NCBI GenBank assembly: GCA_946637545.1
Contig: CAMPBI010000004.1
Location: 1-35,273 of the forward strand
Direction: 5' to 3'
DNA from: an uncultured Clostridia bacterium
GTDB lineage: Bacteria; Bacillota; Clostridia; Oscillospirales; Acutalibacteraceae
Length of the DNA: 35,273 nt
The notes under the pieces were generated by a model. It was not told where the DNA came from. It was given only the letters and a program-made list of their open reading frames with translations, and searched no databases. Positions 18,046 through 26,178 of the stretch are shown in pieces; the stretch's first letter is position 1, and every line of letters begins with the position of its first letter. Made by a program: the position numbers and the translations under genes.

Positions 18046-18074
18046 TTGATAAATTCTGTGTTTTATGCTAAAAT
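18046..18074 (+). promoter_or_regulatory. Putative promoter for rsmA
   Basis: TTGATA, 17-nt spacer, TAAAAT with extended TGC. Confidence 0.6.
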
Positions 18075-18109
18075 ATTTATTTATTGAAACAGCGAACGGA
18101 AATAGAAAA

Positions 18110-18967
18110 ATGTCGTACAACTTATGTGACTACAACACGGTAAACAGAATACTGAAAAAATACGGCTTCACTTTTTCAAAGGCAATGGGTCAGAATTTTT
18201 TGATTGACGACTCGGTGTGCCCTGCTATGGCAGAGGAGCTCGGCGCTGACGACGGCACCGCAGTTATTGAGATTGGCCCCGGAATCGGAGTGCTGACCAA
18301 AGAGCTTTGCCGCGTTGCAGGAAAGGTGATTGCAATTGAGCTTGACAAGCGACTCTATCCCGTGCTTGACGAAACGCTCGCGGAGTTTGACAACTTTGAA
18401 CTCGTTTGCGGCGACGTTATGAAAATTGACATCAAAGCGCTGATTGATGAAAAACTGAAGGGCTTTGAGCATATCAAGGTTTGTGCAAATCTGCCGTACT
18501 ACATCACCTCGCCCGTTATTATGCAACTGCTCGAGAGCGAGGCGCCGATTGAAGAAATCGTTGTTATGGTACAAAAAGAGGCGGCTGAACGCCTTTGTGC
18601 CGAAATGGGCACCCGAAAAGCAGGCGCTGTAACGGCAGCCGTAAATTATTACGGCGCCGCCGAGGTACTGTTTGAGGTCGGACGCGAAAGCTTTATGCCC
18701 TCGCCGAAGGTTGACAGCGCAGTTATAAGAATATCGCTGACGGCAGGCAGAGGCTATGAAATCCGCGACAAAAAGCTGTTTTTCTCGCTTGTGCGTGCGG
18801 CGTTTTCACAGCGCAGAAAAACGCTTGTAAATTCTGTTTCATCCTCGCTTTCAATCCCGAAAGACAAAATAACTGACGCACTTGTTTCGCTCGGAATATC
18901 CGAGACCGTTCGTGCGGAAAAAATGACTATGGAGGATTTTGCGGCTCTCGCAGACAAACTGCTTTAG
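18110..18967 (+). CDS. rsmA: 16S rRNA (adenine1518/1519-N6)-dimethyltransferase
   Basis: SKAMGQNFLIDD, VIEIGPGIGVLTKEL, VCANLPYYITSPVI, FMPSPKVDSAVI. Start placed at MSYNLCDYN; the ORF-track start is 18065. Confidence 0.93.
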   Translation: MSYNLCDYNTVNRILKKYGFTFSKAMGQNFLIDDSVCPAMAEELGADDGTAVIEIGPGIGVLTKELCRVAGKVIAIELDKRLYPVLDETLAEFDNFELVCGDVMKIDIKALIDEKLKGFEHIKVCANLPYYITSPVIMQLLESEAPIEEIVVMVQKEAAERLCAEMGTRKAGAVTAAVNYYGAAEVLFEVGRESFMPSPKVDSAVIRISLTAGRGYEIRDKKLFFSLVRAAFSQRRKTLVNSVSSSLSIPKDKITDALVSLGISETVRAEKMTMEDFAALADKLL

Positions 18968-18982
18968 CCCACAGGTCAAAAT

Positions 18983-20398
18983 ATGGCGCAAAAGGACAAC
19001 ACACTGATTTTCAGCACATACAAAATTCCGAAAGCCGTTGCGGCGCTTGCTCTGCCGAGTATGCTCGGAATGCTGATAAATATAATATACAACCTTGCTG
19101 ACACCTTTTTTGTAGGTCAGACAGGTAATGCAAATCAGGTTTCGGCAGTATCGCTGTCGATGCCGCTGTTTTTGCTTTTCATCGCACTGGGCAACCTGTT
19201 CGGAGTCGGCGGCTGCGCGTTTGTCAGCCGTTCGCTCGGCGAGGGTAAGCGCGATATAATCAAAACAATTTCCGCCTTTTGCATTTACGGCGGAATTATG
19301 GCGAGCGTTGTGCTCGGCGGCGCATTCTTGCTGTTCAGAAAACCGCTGCTGTACTTTATCGGCGCGTCAGACGCGAGCATAGGCTTTGCGTGCGACTATC
19401 TGAAATGGATTGCGCTTGGCGCACCGTTTATTGTTACGTCAATCACCGTCGGCAATCTTATCCGCGGCGAGGGCGCTGCAAAGGCGTCAGTTACGGGTAT
19501 GGTAATCGGTCAGCTTGCAAATATCGTGCTTGACCCGATATTTATTCTTGGCGCAGGCGACAAATTATTCTTTTTTAATCTGCCGTTCGGGTTTAATATG
19601 GGTGTTGCGGGCGCTGCAATAGCAACGGTGCTCGGCAATATCATCAGCGTGCTGTATTTTCTCGCTTACTTCCTTTCGGGCAGGTCGATTCTGTCAATCA
19701 CGCCAAAGCGCTTTTCGGCAAAAAACGGAATTGCAAAGGGAGTTATCAATGTCGGTATGCCGGCTTCGCTCAACAATCTTTTGATGAGCGTATCAAATAT
19801 TGTAATCAATATGTTTTTGTCGCACTATGGCGACACCGCCGTTGCCGCAATGGGCGTTGCTATGAAGGCAAATATGCTCGTGGTTATGCTGCAGCTGGGT
19901 CTTGCGCAGGGTATTCAGCCGCTTGTCGGCTACTGCTACGGCGCAAAGAATTATGACAGAATGAAAAACAGCATACGCTTTTCAATGCTGTGCAACATAA
20001 TTATCGGCACAGTGATGACGGTGATTTATATTTTCTTCAGGCGCGATGTAATCAGTATGTTCATCGACAACGCCGAGGTTATCGACTACGGCACCAAAAT
20101 GCTCACCGCGCTGATGAGCTCGGGACCGCTGATTGGTGTGATGTTCATAATCAACTTTTCGTTCCAGGGTATGGGCAAGGGCTTTCAGTCGCTGCTGCTC
20201 GCTGTCGGACGGCAGGGACTTATTTACCTTCCGCTGCTGTTCATTATGGACAGACTCATCGGACTTGAAGGAATTATCTGGGCACAGCCTGCCGCAGACT
20301 ATGTGTGCATAGTTATGAGTGTAATTATGCTGGCGGCGCTCGTCAGAAAACTCGAAAAATCTCAAGGCAATTTAAAGGAAAATCACAATGAGGCTTAA
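18983..20398 (+). CDS. MATE family efflux transporter
   Basis: 12-TM pattern; ALPSMLGMLINIIYNLADTFFVGQTGN, FGVGGCAFVSRSLGEGK, QPLVGYCYGAKNYDR. Confidence 0.92.
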   Translation: MAQKDNTLIFSTYKIPKAVAALALPSMLGMLINIIYNLADTFFVGQTGNANQVSAVSLSMPLFLLFIALGNLFGVGGCAFVSRSLGEGKRDIIKTISAFCIYGGIMASVVLGGAFLLFRKPLLYFIGASDASIGFACDYLKWIALGAPFIVTSITVGNLIRGEGAAKASVTGMVIGQLANIVLDPIFILGAGDKLFFFNLPFGFNMGVAGAAIATVLGNIISVLYFLAYFLSGRSILSITPKRFSAKNGIAKGVINVGMPASLNNLLMSVSNIVINMFLSHYGDTAVAAMGVAMKANMLVVMLQLGLAQGIQPLVGYCYGAKNYDRMKNSIRFSMLCNIIIGTVMTVIYIFFRRDVISMFIDNAEVIDYGTKMLTALMSSGPLIGVMFIINFSFQGMGKGFQSLLLAVGRQGLIYLPLLFIMDRLIGLEGIIWAQPAADYVCIVMSVIMLAALVRKLEKSQGNLKENHNEA

Positions 20399-20969
20399 GG
20401 AACTCAAGGACAAGGACATAAAAAAGCTCAGCGAAATTCTTGCTCCAAAGCTGACAGAGCACAAGCTTTTTAAATTTATGTGCCCAAGCAGCAGCGAACG
20501 CGCGGAGTTCATTGAAGCGTATTTTAAATACAATATTCCGCGCTGGCTTGAACGCCACGACTATATACTGACAGATGAAAACTTTGATGTTTTGATTGTG
20601 CTTGCAAGTCCTCGCCGTTCATCGCACAAGTTCAGCGGCAAGGGCGCAAAAAGGATGAAAAAATTCCGCACCGCACCGTCAATGTTCTTTTACAGGGGCA
20701 ATCTTTCGTATATAACGCACCTTATCGCGCCGCGGAACAAACGCCTGAAGGTTATGACGATTTTTTGCGACAAGGCATATTGCGACAAGGCGCTTGAGCT
20801 TGTTGACGAGGCTGTTGCACTGTCGTACAAATATGATTTTAATCTGATGTACGACTCGCTCACACGCCGCCTTGTTGAGCGAATGGAAGAAAAGGATTTT
20901 GTTGTGGTCTATCAAAAAATGTTTGCACAAACAGGCTTTGTGCAAACGCTTATGATGCTTAATAAATAA
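20388..20969 (+). CDS. Hypothetical protein, possibly GNAT-like
   Basis: 193 aa, overlaps the MATE 3' end by 11 nt. Weak resemblance to N-acetyltransferase N-termini; no clear acetyl-CoA loop. Confidence 0.6.
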   Translation: MRLKELKDKDIKKLSEILAPKLTEHKLFKFMCPSSSERAEFIEAYFKYNIPRWLERHDYILTDENFDVLIVLASPRRSSHKFSGKGAKRMKKFRTAPSMFFYRGNLSYITHLIAPRNKRLKVMTIFCDKAYCDKALELVDEAVALSYKYDFNLMYDSLTRRLVERMEEKDFVVVYQKMFAQTGFVQTLMMLNK

Positions 20970-20971
20970 TT

Positions 20972-20998
20972 AAAAGCCTTCCCGTCGGGAAGGCTTTC
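20972..20998. terminator. Bidirectional terminator
   Basis: AAAGCCTTCCCG-T-CGGGAAGGCTTT. Confidence 0.85.
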
Positions 20999-21001
20999 GT
21001 T

Positions 21002-22879
21002 TTATACCATAAGGTCTGCGATGCTGTCGGCAAGCTCTGTCGGATTATCAACAGTTAGTCCTGCGATTAGTCGCGCCTGGTTGTAAAGGATTTTTGTGTA
21101 CTTTTTGAGCGTTTCGTCGTCTGCAGTTGCGAGTTTGTCTGCAATCGGGTGTGACGAGCTGATTTCAAGCACGAGCTGCGCCTTCATCATCTGCGCGTCT
21201 GCTCCCGGCATCTGCGAAAGCACCTTTGCCATTTCAAGACTTACATAACCTTCGGCGGCAAGCGATACAGCGTGAGTGCCGAGCTTGTTTGTGAGTTTGA
21301 CTGCCGTGACTTCGTCGCCGAGCAGATCCTTCATTTTGCAGAGCCATTCCTTTGAATCCTCGTTTTTCTTTTGCATAGCCTCTTTTTCGGCGTCTGTCGA
21401 GAGGTCAAAATCGTCCTTCAGAATATTCGCAAAGTGCTTGCCGTCGTACTCCATAAGCATCTGAATTGCAAATTCGTCAACATCGTCGGTGAAGTAGAGC
21501 ACCTCAAAGCCCTTTTCTTTTACTGCCTCGCACTGCGGGAGGAGAGCAATTTTGTCATCGCTGTCGCCGCAGGCATAATAGATTGTATCCTGCGAGTCAG
21601 CCATGCGGTCACGGTACTCTTTGAGCGTTGTGTAGCCGCCGTTTGACGACTTGAACAGAAGCAAATCCTTGAGTCCGTCCTTGTTCATACCGTAGTCGGC
21701 ATAAACGCCCCACTTAATCTGAACGCCAAAGGTTTTCCAGATTTCTTCGTACTTTTCGCGCTCATTGCGAAGGAGCTTTGTGAGTTCGGATTTAATCTTT
21801 TTATCAATCGCCTTTGCAATAATTTTAAGCTGGCGGTCATGCTGAAGAATTTCACGCGAGATGTTGAGCGACAAATCGGCGCTGTCAACAAGTCCCTTGA
21901 CAAAGCTGAAATAATCAGGCAGAAGGTCTGCGCACTTGTCCATAATCAGCACGCCGTTTGAATAGAGCTGAAGCCCCTTTTCGTACTCTTTTGAGTAAAA
22001 GTCGAACGGTGCGTTTTTGGGCACAAACATAAGAGCGTCAAAGGTCGCCTGTCCCTCGGTCTTGGAGTGAATAACAAGAGCCGGGTCAGTGTAATCATAA
22101 AACTTCTGCTTATAAAATTCGTTATATTCCTCGTCCTTGATTTCGCTCTTGCTCTTGCGCCACAGCGGAACACGGGAGTTGAGAATTTCGTCGTTCACCT
22201 CGGTAATTGTTTCGCCTTCGTTGTCGGGGTCCGGCACCTGCGAGGTCATTTCCATAACAATCGGGTAGCGGATATAGTCGCTGTATTTTTTGACGAGTTC
22301 CTGAATTTTGTACTGCTCAAGATACTGGTCATAATCCTCGTCGTCGGCATTCTCTTTGATGTGCAGCGTAATCACCGTGCCCACGGTGTCCTTTTCGCAC
22401 GGCTCAACGGTGTAGCCGTCAGCACCTTCGCTTACCCACTTTGCAGCCTCATTGCTGCCGAGCGCCTTTGACACGACCTCGACCTTGTCGGCAACCATAA
22501 ACGATGAATAAAAGCCAACGCCGAACTGACCGATAACCTCGATGTTGTCCATATTTTCGTCGCCTTCATTTTCATTTTTGAAATTGAGCGAGTCGGACTT
22601 TGCGATTGTGCCGAGATTCTTTTCAAGCTCGTCGGCAGTCATACCGATTCCGTTGTCGGTAATTGTAATCGTGCGGGCGTCTTTGTCAAGGTCGATACGG
22701 ATTTCGAGCTTGTCGGTGTTGATGCTCGTATCGGTAAGCGACTTGAAATAAAGCTTGTCCGTGGCGTCGCTCGCGTTTGAAATAAGCTCGCGAAGGAAAA
22801 TTTCCTTGTGTGTGTAGATAGAATTTATCATCATATCAAGGAGTTTTTTTGATTCTGCTTTAAACTGTTTCTTTCTCAA
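21002..22879 (-). CDS. htpG: HSP90-family chaperone HtpG
   Basis: KQFKAESKKLLDMMINSIYTHKEIFLRELISNASDATDKL. TTG start at 22879 preceded by GAAGGTG; the upstream ATG at 22963 lies upstream of the promoter -10. Confidence 0.93.
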   Translation of the reverse strand: MRKKQFKAESKKLLDMMINSIYTHKEIFLRELISNASDATDKLYFKSLTDTSINTDKLEIRIDLDKDARTITITDNGIGMTADELEKNLGTIAKSDSLNFKNENEGDENMDNIEVIGQFGVGFYSSFMVADKVEVVSKALGSNEAAKWVSEGADGYTVEPCEKDTVGTVITLHIKENADDEDYDQYLEQYKIQELVKKYSDYIRYPIVMEMTSQVPDPDNEGETITEVNDEILNSRVPLWRKSKSEIKDEEYNEFYKQKFYDYTDPALVIHSKTEGQATFDALMFVPKNAPFDFYSKEYEKGLQLYSNGVLIMDKCADLLPDYFSFVKGLVDSADLSLNISREILQHDRQLKIIAKAIDKKIKSELTKLLRNEREKYEEIWKTFGVQIKWGVYADYGMNKDGLKDLLLFKSSNGGYTTLKEYRDRMADSQDTIYYACGDSDDKIALLPQCEAVKEKGFEVLYFTDDVDEFAIQMLMEYDGKHFANILKDDFDLSTDAEKEAMQKKNEDSKEWLCKMKDLLGDEVTAVKLTNKLGTHAVSLAAEGYVSLEMAKVLSQMPGADAQMMKAQLVLEISSSHPIADKLATADDETLKKYTKILYNQARLIAGLTVDNPTELADSIADLMV

Positions 22880-22911
22880 AATAATCACCTTCAATAAATA
22901 TTTTTGCAAAA

Positions 22912-22938
22912 TTAGCACTCTCGCTATTTGAGTGCTAA
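22912..22938. promoter_or_regulatory. CIRCE element (HrcA operator)
   Basis: TTAGCACTC-TCGCTATTT-GAGTGCTAA, exact match to the CIRCE consensus TTAGCACTC-N9-GAGTGCTAA. Confidence 0.95.
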
Positions 22939-22942
22939 ATAT

Positions 22943-22970
22943 ATTATAGTCTTTATTTTCCATTTGTCAA
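22943..22970 (-). promoter_or_regulatory. htpG sigma-A promoter
   Basis: Minus strand TTGACA (22965-22970), 16-nt spacer, TATAAT (22943-22948), immediately upstream of CIRCE. Confidence 0.85.
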
Positions 22971-22982
22971 TAGTATTGTTTA

Positions 22983-23011
22983 TTGAAATTGTGCCAAATA
23001 TATGTTATATT
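22983..23011 (+). promoter_or_regulatory. Putative promoter for the GT2 gene
   Basis: TTGAAA, 17-nt spacer, TATATT. Confidence 0.6.
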
Positions 23012-23040
23012 GTAATTAATTCTAAAAAGGATGATAAAAA

Positions 23041-23982
23041 ATGGATTTGTCACTTGTAATTCCCTGCTACAACGAGCAGGACAATGTTGAAGCTTTTTTT
23101 CGCGAAAGCGAAAAAGTATTTGACCTATCCGGAATAAAATACGAATACATTTTTGTGAACGACGGCAGCAGCGACAAAACGCAGGAAAAGCTGACGGCGC
23201 TTTTTGAGTCGAACACTGACAAAAATATCAGCGTGATTAATTTTTCACGCAATTTCGGCAAAGAGAGCGCAATTTATGCAGGGCTGCAAAACGCCGTCGG
23301 AAATCACATCTGTATAATTGACGCCGACCTGCAGCAGCGCCCCGAAACAGCGCTCGAGATGTACAGATTCATCACCGCAAACCGCGACTTTGACTGCGTG
23401 TGTGCATATCAGAGCGTGCGAAACGAGGGCAAATTAATCAGCGCCGCAAAATCGGCGTTTTACAAAATTATGAATATGCTTGTTGAAACGGAGTTCAAAA
23501 ACGGCGCAAGCGATTTCAGGGTGTTTAACACAAAGGTGCGCGACGCTATTCTTTCACTCGGCGAGTATCACCGCTTTTCAAAGGGCATTTTCAGCTGGGT
23601 AGGCTTTAACGTTCACTATATGGAATACAGAGCTGACGAGCGCAATTCGGGTGAAACAAAATGGAGCCTTGGCAAATTGATAAAATACGCCGTGTCGGGC
23701 ATTGTGGCATTTTCAACCGCACCGCTGAAAATGGCAATTTACATCGGCTCGGGCGCGACGGTTGTTTCACTGATATATCTGATTGTGACCGTAATACGAA
23801 AGCTGACCTCGCACATCAACGTTGACGGTTTTACGCAGCTTGTAATACTGATAACCTTCTTTGCGGGAATTACGCTGTTTACGCTTGGAATAATCGGCGA
23901 ATACATCGCAAAAATCTATCAGCAAGTTAAAAACCGCCCCATCTACATCGCAAAGGATGTTCTAAAACGTAACGACAGATAG
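23041..23982 (+). CDS. GT2 family glycosyltransferase (DPM1/GtrB-like polyprenyl-phosphate glycosyltransferase) with two C-terminal TM helices
   Basis: LVIPCYNEQDNVEAFF, YEYIFVNDGSSDKT, NFSRNFGKESAIYAGL, IIDADLQQRPE, RNSGETKWSLGKLIKYA. Confidence 0.9.
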   Translation: MDLSLVIPCYNEQDNVEAFFRESEKVFDLSGIKYEYIFVNDGSSDKTQEKLTALFESNTDKNISVINFSRNFGKESAIYAGLQNAVGNHICIIDADLQQRPETALEMYRFITANRDFDCVCAYQSVRNEGKLISAAKSAFYKIMNMLVETEFKNGASDFRVFNTKVRDAILSLGEYHRFSKGIFSWVGFNVHYMEYRADERNSGETKWSLGKLIKYAVSGIVAFSTAPLKMAIYIGSGATVVSLIYLIVTVIRKLTSHINVDGFTQLVILITFFAGITLFTLGIIGEYIAKIYQQVKNRPIYIAKDVLKRNDR

Positions 23983-23993
23983 TTTGCAATTCG

Positions 23994-24104
23994 AATTATA
24001 AATGATGAATGATAAATTGCGGGTGCTCGCCGCACGGGCATTATAGTTTGTTTGAGCGCAGCGAGTAACCAAAATTCATAATTCATAATTCATCACTCAT
24101 AATT
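23994..24104. repeat. MITE-like small palindromic element
   Basis: AATTATAAATGATGAATGATAAATT at the left; AATTATGAGTGATGAATTATGAATTATGAATT (reverse complement) at the right; GC-rich core between. Confidence 0.5.
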
Positions 24105-24107
24105 ATT

Positions 24108-24135
24108 AAAGGCTGACGCTTATGCGTCAGCCTTT
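24108..24135. terminator. Terminator hairpin overlapping the 3' end of the HAD gene
   Basis: AAAGGCTGACGC-TTAT-GCGTCAGCCTTT, 12-bp stem; the stop codon of the minus-strand gene is in the loop. Confidence 0.75.
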
Positions 24136-24602
24136 TCATTCATTTCAATAACATATTCAGCGGCTTCGCGCACAGCGCCTTCGCCGCCTTTTTTATTAAG
24201 AATAACGTCAACCTTCGGCTGAATCTGCTTCATAGCGTCGTTCGGGCAGAAGGTCAGACCGACAAGGTCCATCATCTTAAGGTCGTTGATGTCGTCGCCG
24301 AGGTACGCCACCTCGCTGTAATCAATGCCTGTGCGCTCGAGAATTTCTGCAAGCACCTCGGGCTTATTTTTTGCGCCCTGATGGAATTCGTCAATCTTGA
24401 GCTTTGTCGCACGGCGTTCAAGCAGGGGCGTGTTTTCGCTACTGATGATACCGGTAAGAACGCCGCTGTTTCGCAACATTTCAAAGCCCATACCGTCGCG
24501 CGCGTTAAACTTTTTCCACTCGTTGCCGAGATTGTCATAATACATACCGCCGTCGGTCATACAACCGTCGCAATCGGTAATAAACAACTTGATTTTAGCC
24601 AT
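24120..24602 (-). CDS. KdsC-like HAD phosphatase (candidate nonulosonate-9-phosphate phosphatase)
   Basis: LFITDCDGCMTDGGMYY, NARDGMGFEMLRNSGV, GIISSENTPLLERRA, VAYLGDDINDLKMM. Confidence 0.85.
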   Translation of the reverse strand: MAKIKLFITDCDGCMTDGGMYYDNLGNEWKKFNARDGMGFEMLRNSGVLTGIISSENTPLLERRATKLKIDEFHQGAKNKPEVLAEILERTGIDYSEVAYLGDDINDLKMMDLVGLTFCPNDAMKQIQPKVDVILNKKGGEGAVREAAEYVIEMNEKADA

Positions 24603-24604
24603 AA

Positions 24605-25288
24605 TTAACCCTGTTTTGCATTAAGCAGATTTTCAATAATAATCCAGTCGGACGGCTCGTCAATTTCAAAATAAGTTTCCTCGGGCATAACTACTGCACC
24701 GATTTTGCCTGAAATTCTGTTACCGGTGTCGAGAAGTCGCTCCTTTGACGTGATGTAAAACGCGCCGTTTTCAACAAGATAGCCGTCGAACTCCTGGCGT
24801 CTCGGGCGGTGAAAATGGTCGTAGTTTGCGGATTTTACGCCGCCGCTGCCATCCTCTTCCCAGATGAAACGCTTTTGCTCAACGAGTGAGATAATACTGT
24901 CATAGTCGCCGTATTTGTCAAAGCCCTGCTGAATATCGTCTGCTGTCAGCAGCGGACTTGTCGCCTGAACAAGAACGATATTTTCAAAGTCGTAATTGTT
25001 TGCAAACTCGAGCATTGCAGATTCTGTTGACGCTGTGTCGTTTGCAGTTTCGGCGCTGCGCGAGATAACCTCGACCTTTTCGCAGCCTTCGCCGCTGTAT
25101 GTGGAGGCAACCTCCCTGATTCTGTCCGAATCAGTCGAAACGTAAACCTTGTCGATTGACTTGCACTTTGCGGCAGCCTCGATTGTCCATAGAACAAGAG
25201 GCTTGCCTGCGATTGGCTTGATGTTTTTAAACGGGATGGACTTGCTTCCGCCCCTTACGGGGATGAAAGCGACATTTTTGTTTGCCAT
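24605..25288 (-). CDS. neuA: CMP-nonulosonate cytidylyltransferase (NeuA-like)
   Basis: AFIPVRGGSKSIPFKNIKPIAGKPLVLWTIEAA, VYVSTDSDRI, VLVQATSPL. Confidence 0.85.
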   Translation of the reverse strand: MANKNVAFIPVRGGSKSIPFKNIKPIAGKPLVLWTIEAAAKCKSIDKVYVSTDSDRIREVASTYSGEGCEKVEVISRSAETANDTASTESAMLEFANNYDFENIVLVQATSPLLTADDIQQGFDKYGDYDSIISLVEQKRFIWEEDGSGGVKSANYDHFHRPRRQEFDGYLVENGAFYITSKERLLDTGNRISGKIGAVVMPEETYFEIDEPSDWIIIENLLNAKQG

Positions 25289-25301
25289 TTTAGTCTCCTT
25301 A

Positions 25302-26165
25302 TTACCACTTTAACTTCTTTCTCTGAACTTCCTCGATGTCGAGAACCTCTACCTGCTTGTAGGTGAGAGCCTCGTGAACAGCATTGAGGTCACGAACGAG
25401 CTTGCGAAGTCCTTCAGGCTCAAGAGATGCAGCGTGGTCTGTACCCTTCCAGGTTCTGTCAAGAGTGTAATGTCTTTCAACAGTTGTTGCGCCGAGAGTG
25501 TAAGCGGCAACATCAACAGCGATACCGAGATGGTGACCCGAGAAGCCGATTTCCTTAACTCTGTCGCCGTATTTTTCCTGAAGGTTGCAGATTTCAAGCA
25601 GGCAAACGTCCTTGAAAGGTACGGGATAACCCGATGTGCAGTTGTAAAGAACGAGGTCCTTGTTTCTGCCCTTTCTTTCAAAGAGCTCAACGATGTCGTC
25701 AGTCTCTTTGCCTGTTGTCATACCTGTTGAAATATGGATTTCGCCGTCATAATTGTCGCAAAGCCACTCGAGCATTTCGAGGTTGGTGTTGCAGGCAGAC
25801 GGAATCTTGATAAGCTCGGGCTTGAGGTCGGCAATCTCCTGTGCGGAAACCATATCCCACACCGATGTGCTCCATACAATGCCGATGCTTTCGCAGTATT
25901 CCTTGAGCTCTCTGTTCTGCTCTTTTGTGAATTCAAGAGCCTCTCTGTGCTCTCTGTAGGTGTGACCGTAAGCGTTAATCGGATTCGGATGAGGTGCGTT
26001 GTAAAGCTCCGGATATCTTTCAACCCAAGTAGGAATATGGCGCTTCTGGAACTTAACGACGTCTGCGTTGCAGTAATTTTTTGCAACGTCAATAAGCTTT
26101 TTGGCAATTTCCATATCGCCCTTATGGTTGCATCCGATTTCGGCAATAACTCTTGGTTTTTTCAT
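25302..26165 (-). CDS. neuB: NeuB-like nonulosonic acid (9-phosphate) synthase lacking a C-terminal SAF domain
   Basis: VIAEIGCNHKGDMEIAKKLID, VVKFQKR, CTSGYPVPFKDV, GFSGHHLGIAVDVAA, ERHYTLDRTWKGTDHAASLEPEGL. Start at MKKPRV, preceded by GGAGAT. Confidence 0.87.
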   Translation of the reverse strand: MKKPRVIAEIGCNHKGDMEIAKKLIDVAKNYCNADVVKFQKRHIPTWVERYPELYNAPHPNPINAYGHTYREHREALEFTKEQNRELKEYCESIGIVWSTSVWDMVSAQEIADLKPELIKIPSACNTNLEMLEWLCDNYDGEIHISTGMTTGKETDDIVELFERKGRNKDLVLYNCTSGYPVPFKDVCLLEICNLQEKYGDRVKEIGFSGHHLGIAVDVAAYTLGATTVERHYTLDRTWKGTDHAASLEPEGLRKLVRDLNAVHEALTYKQVEVLDIEEVQRKKLKW

Positions 26166-26178
26166 AAATTTATCTCCT

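Noticed and set aside
24000-24119. CRISPR-like array from repeated AATTCATAATTCATAATTCAT
   Set aside because: Short tandem AT repeats without spacers, better explained as the arm of a MITE-like element.
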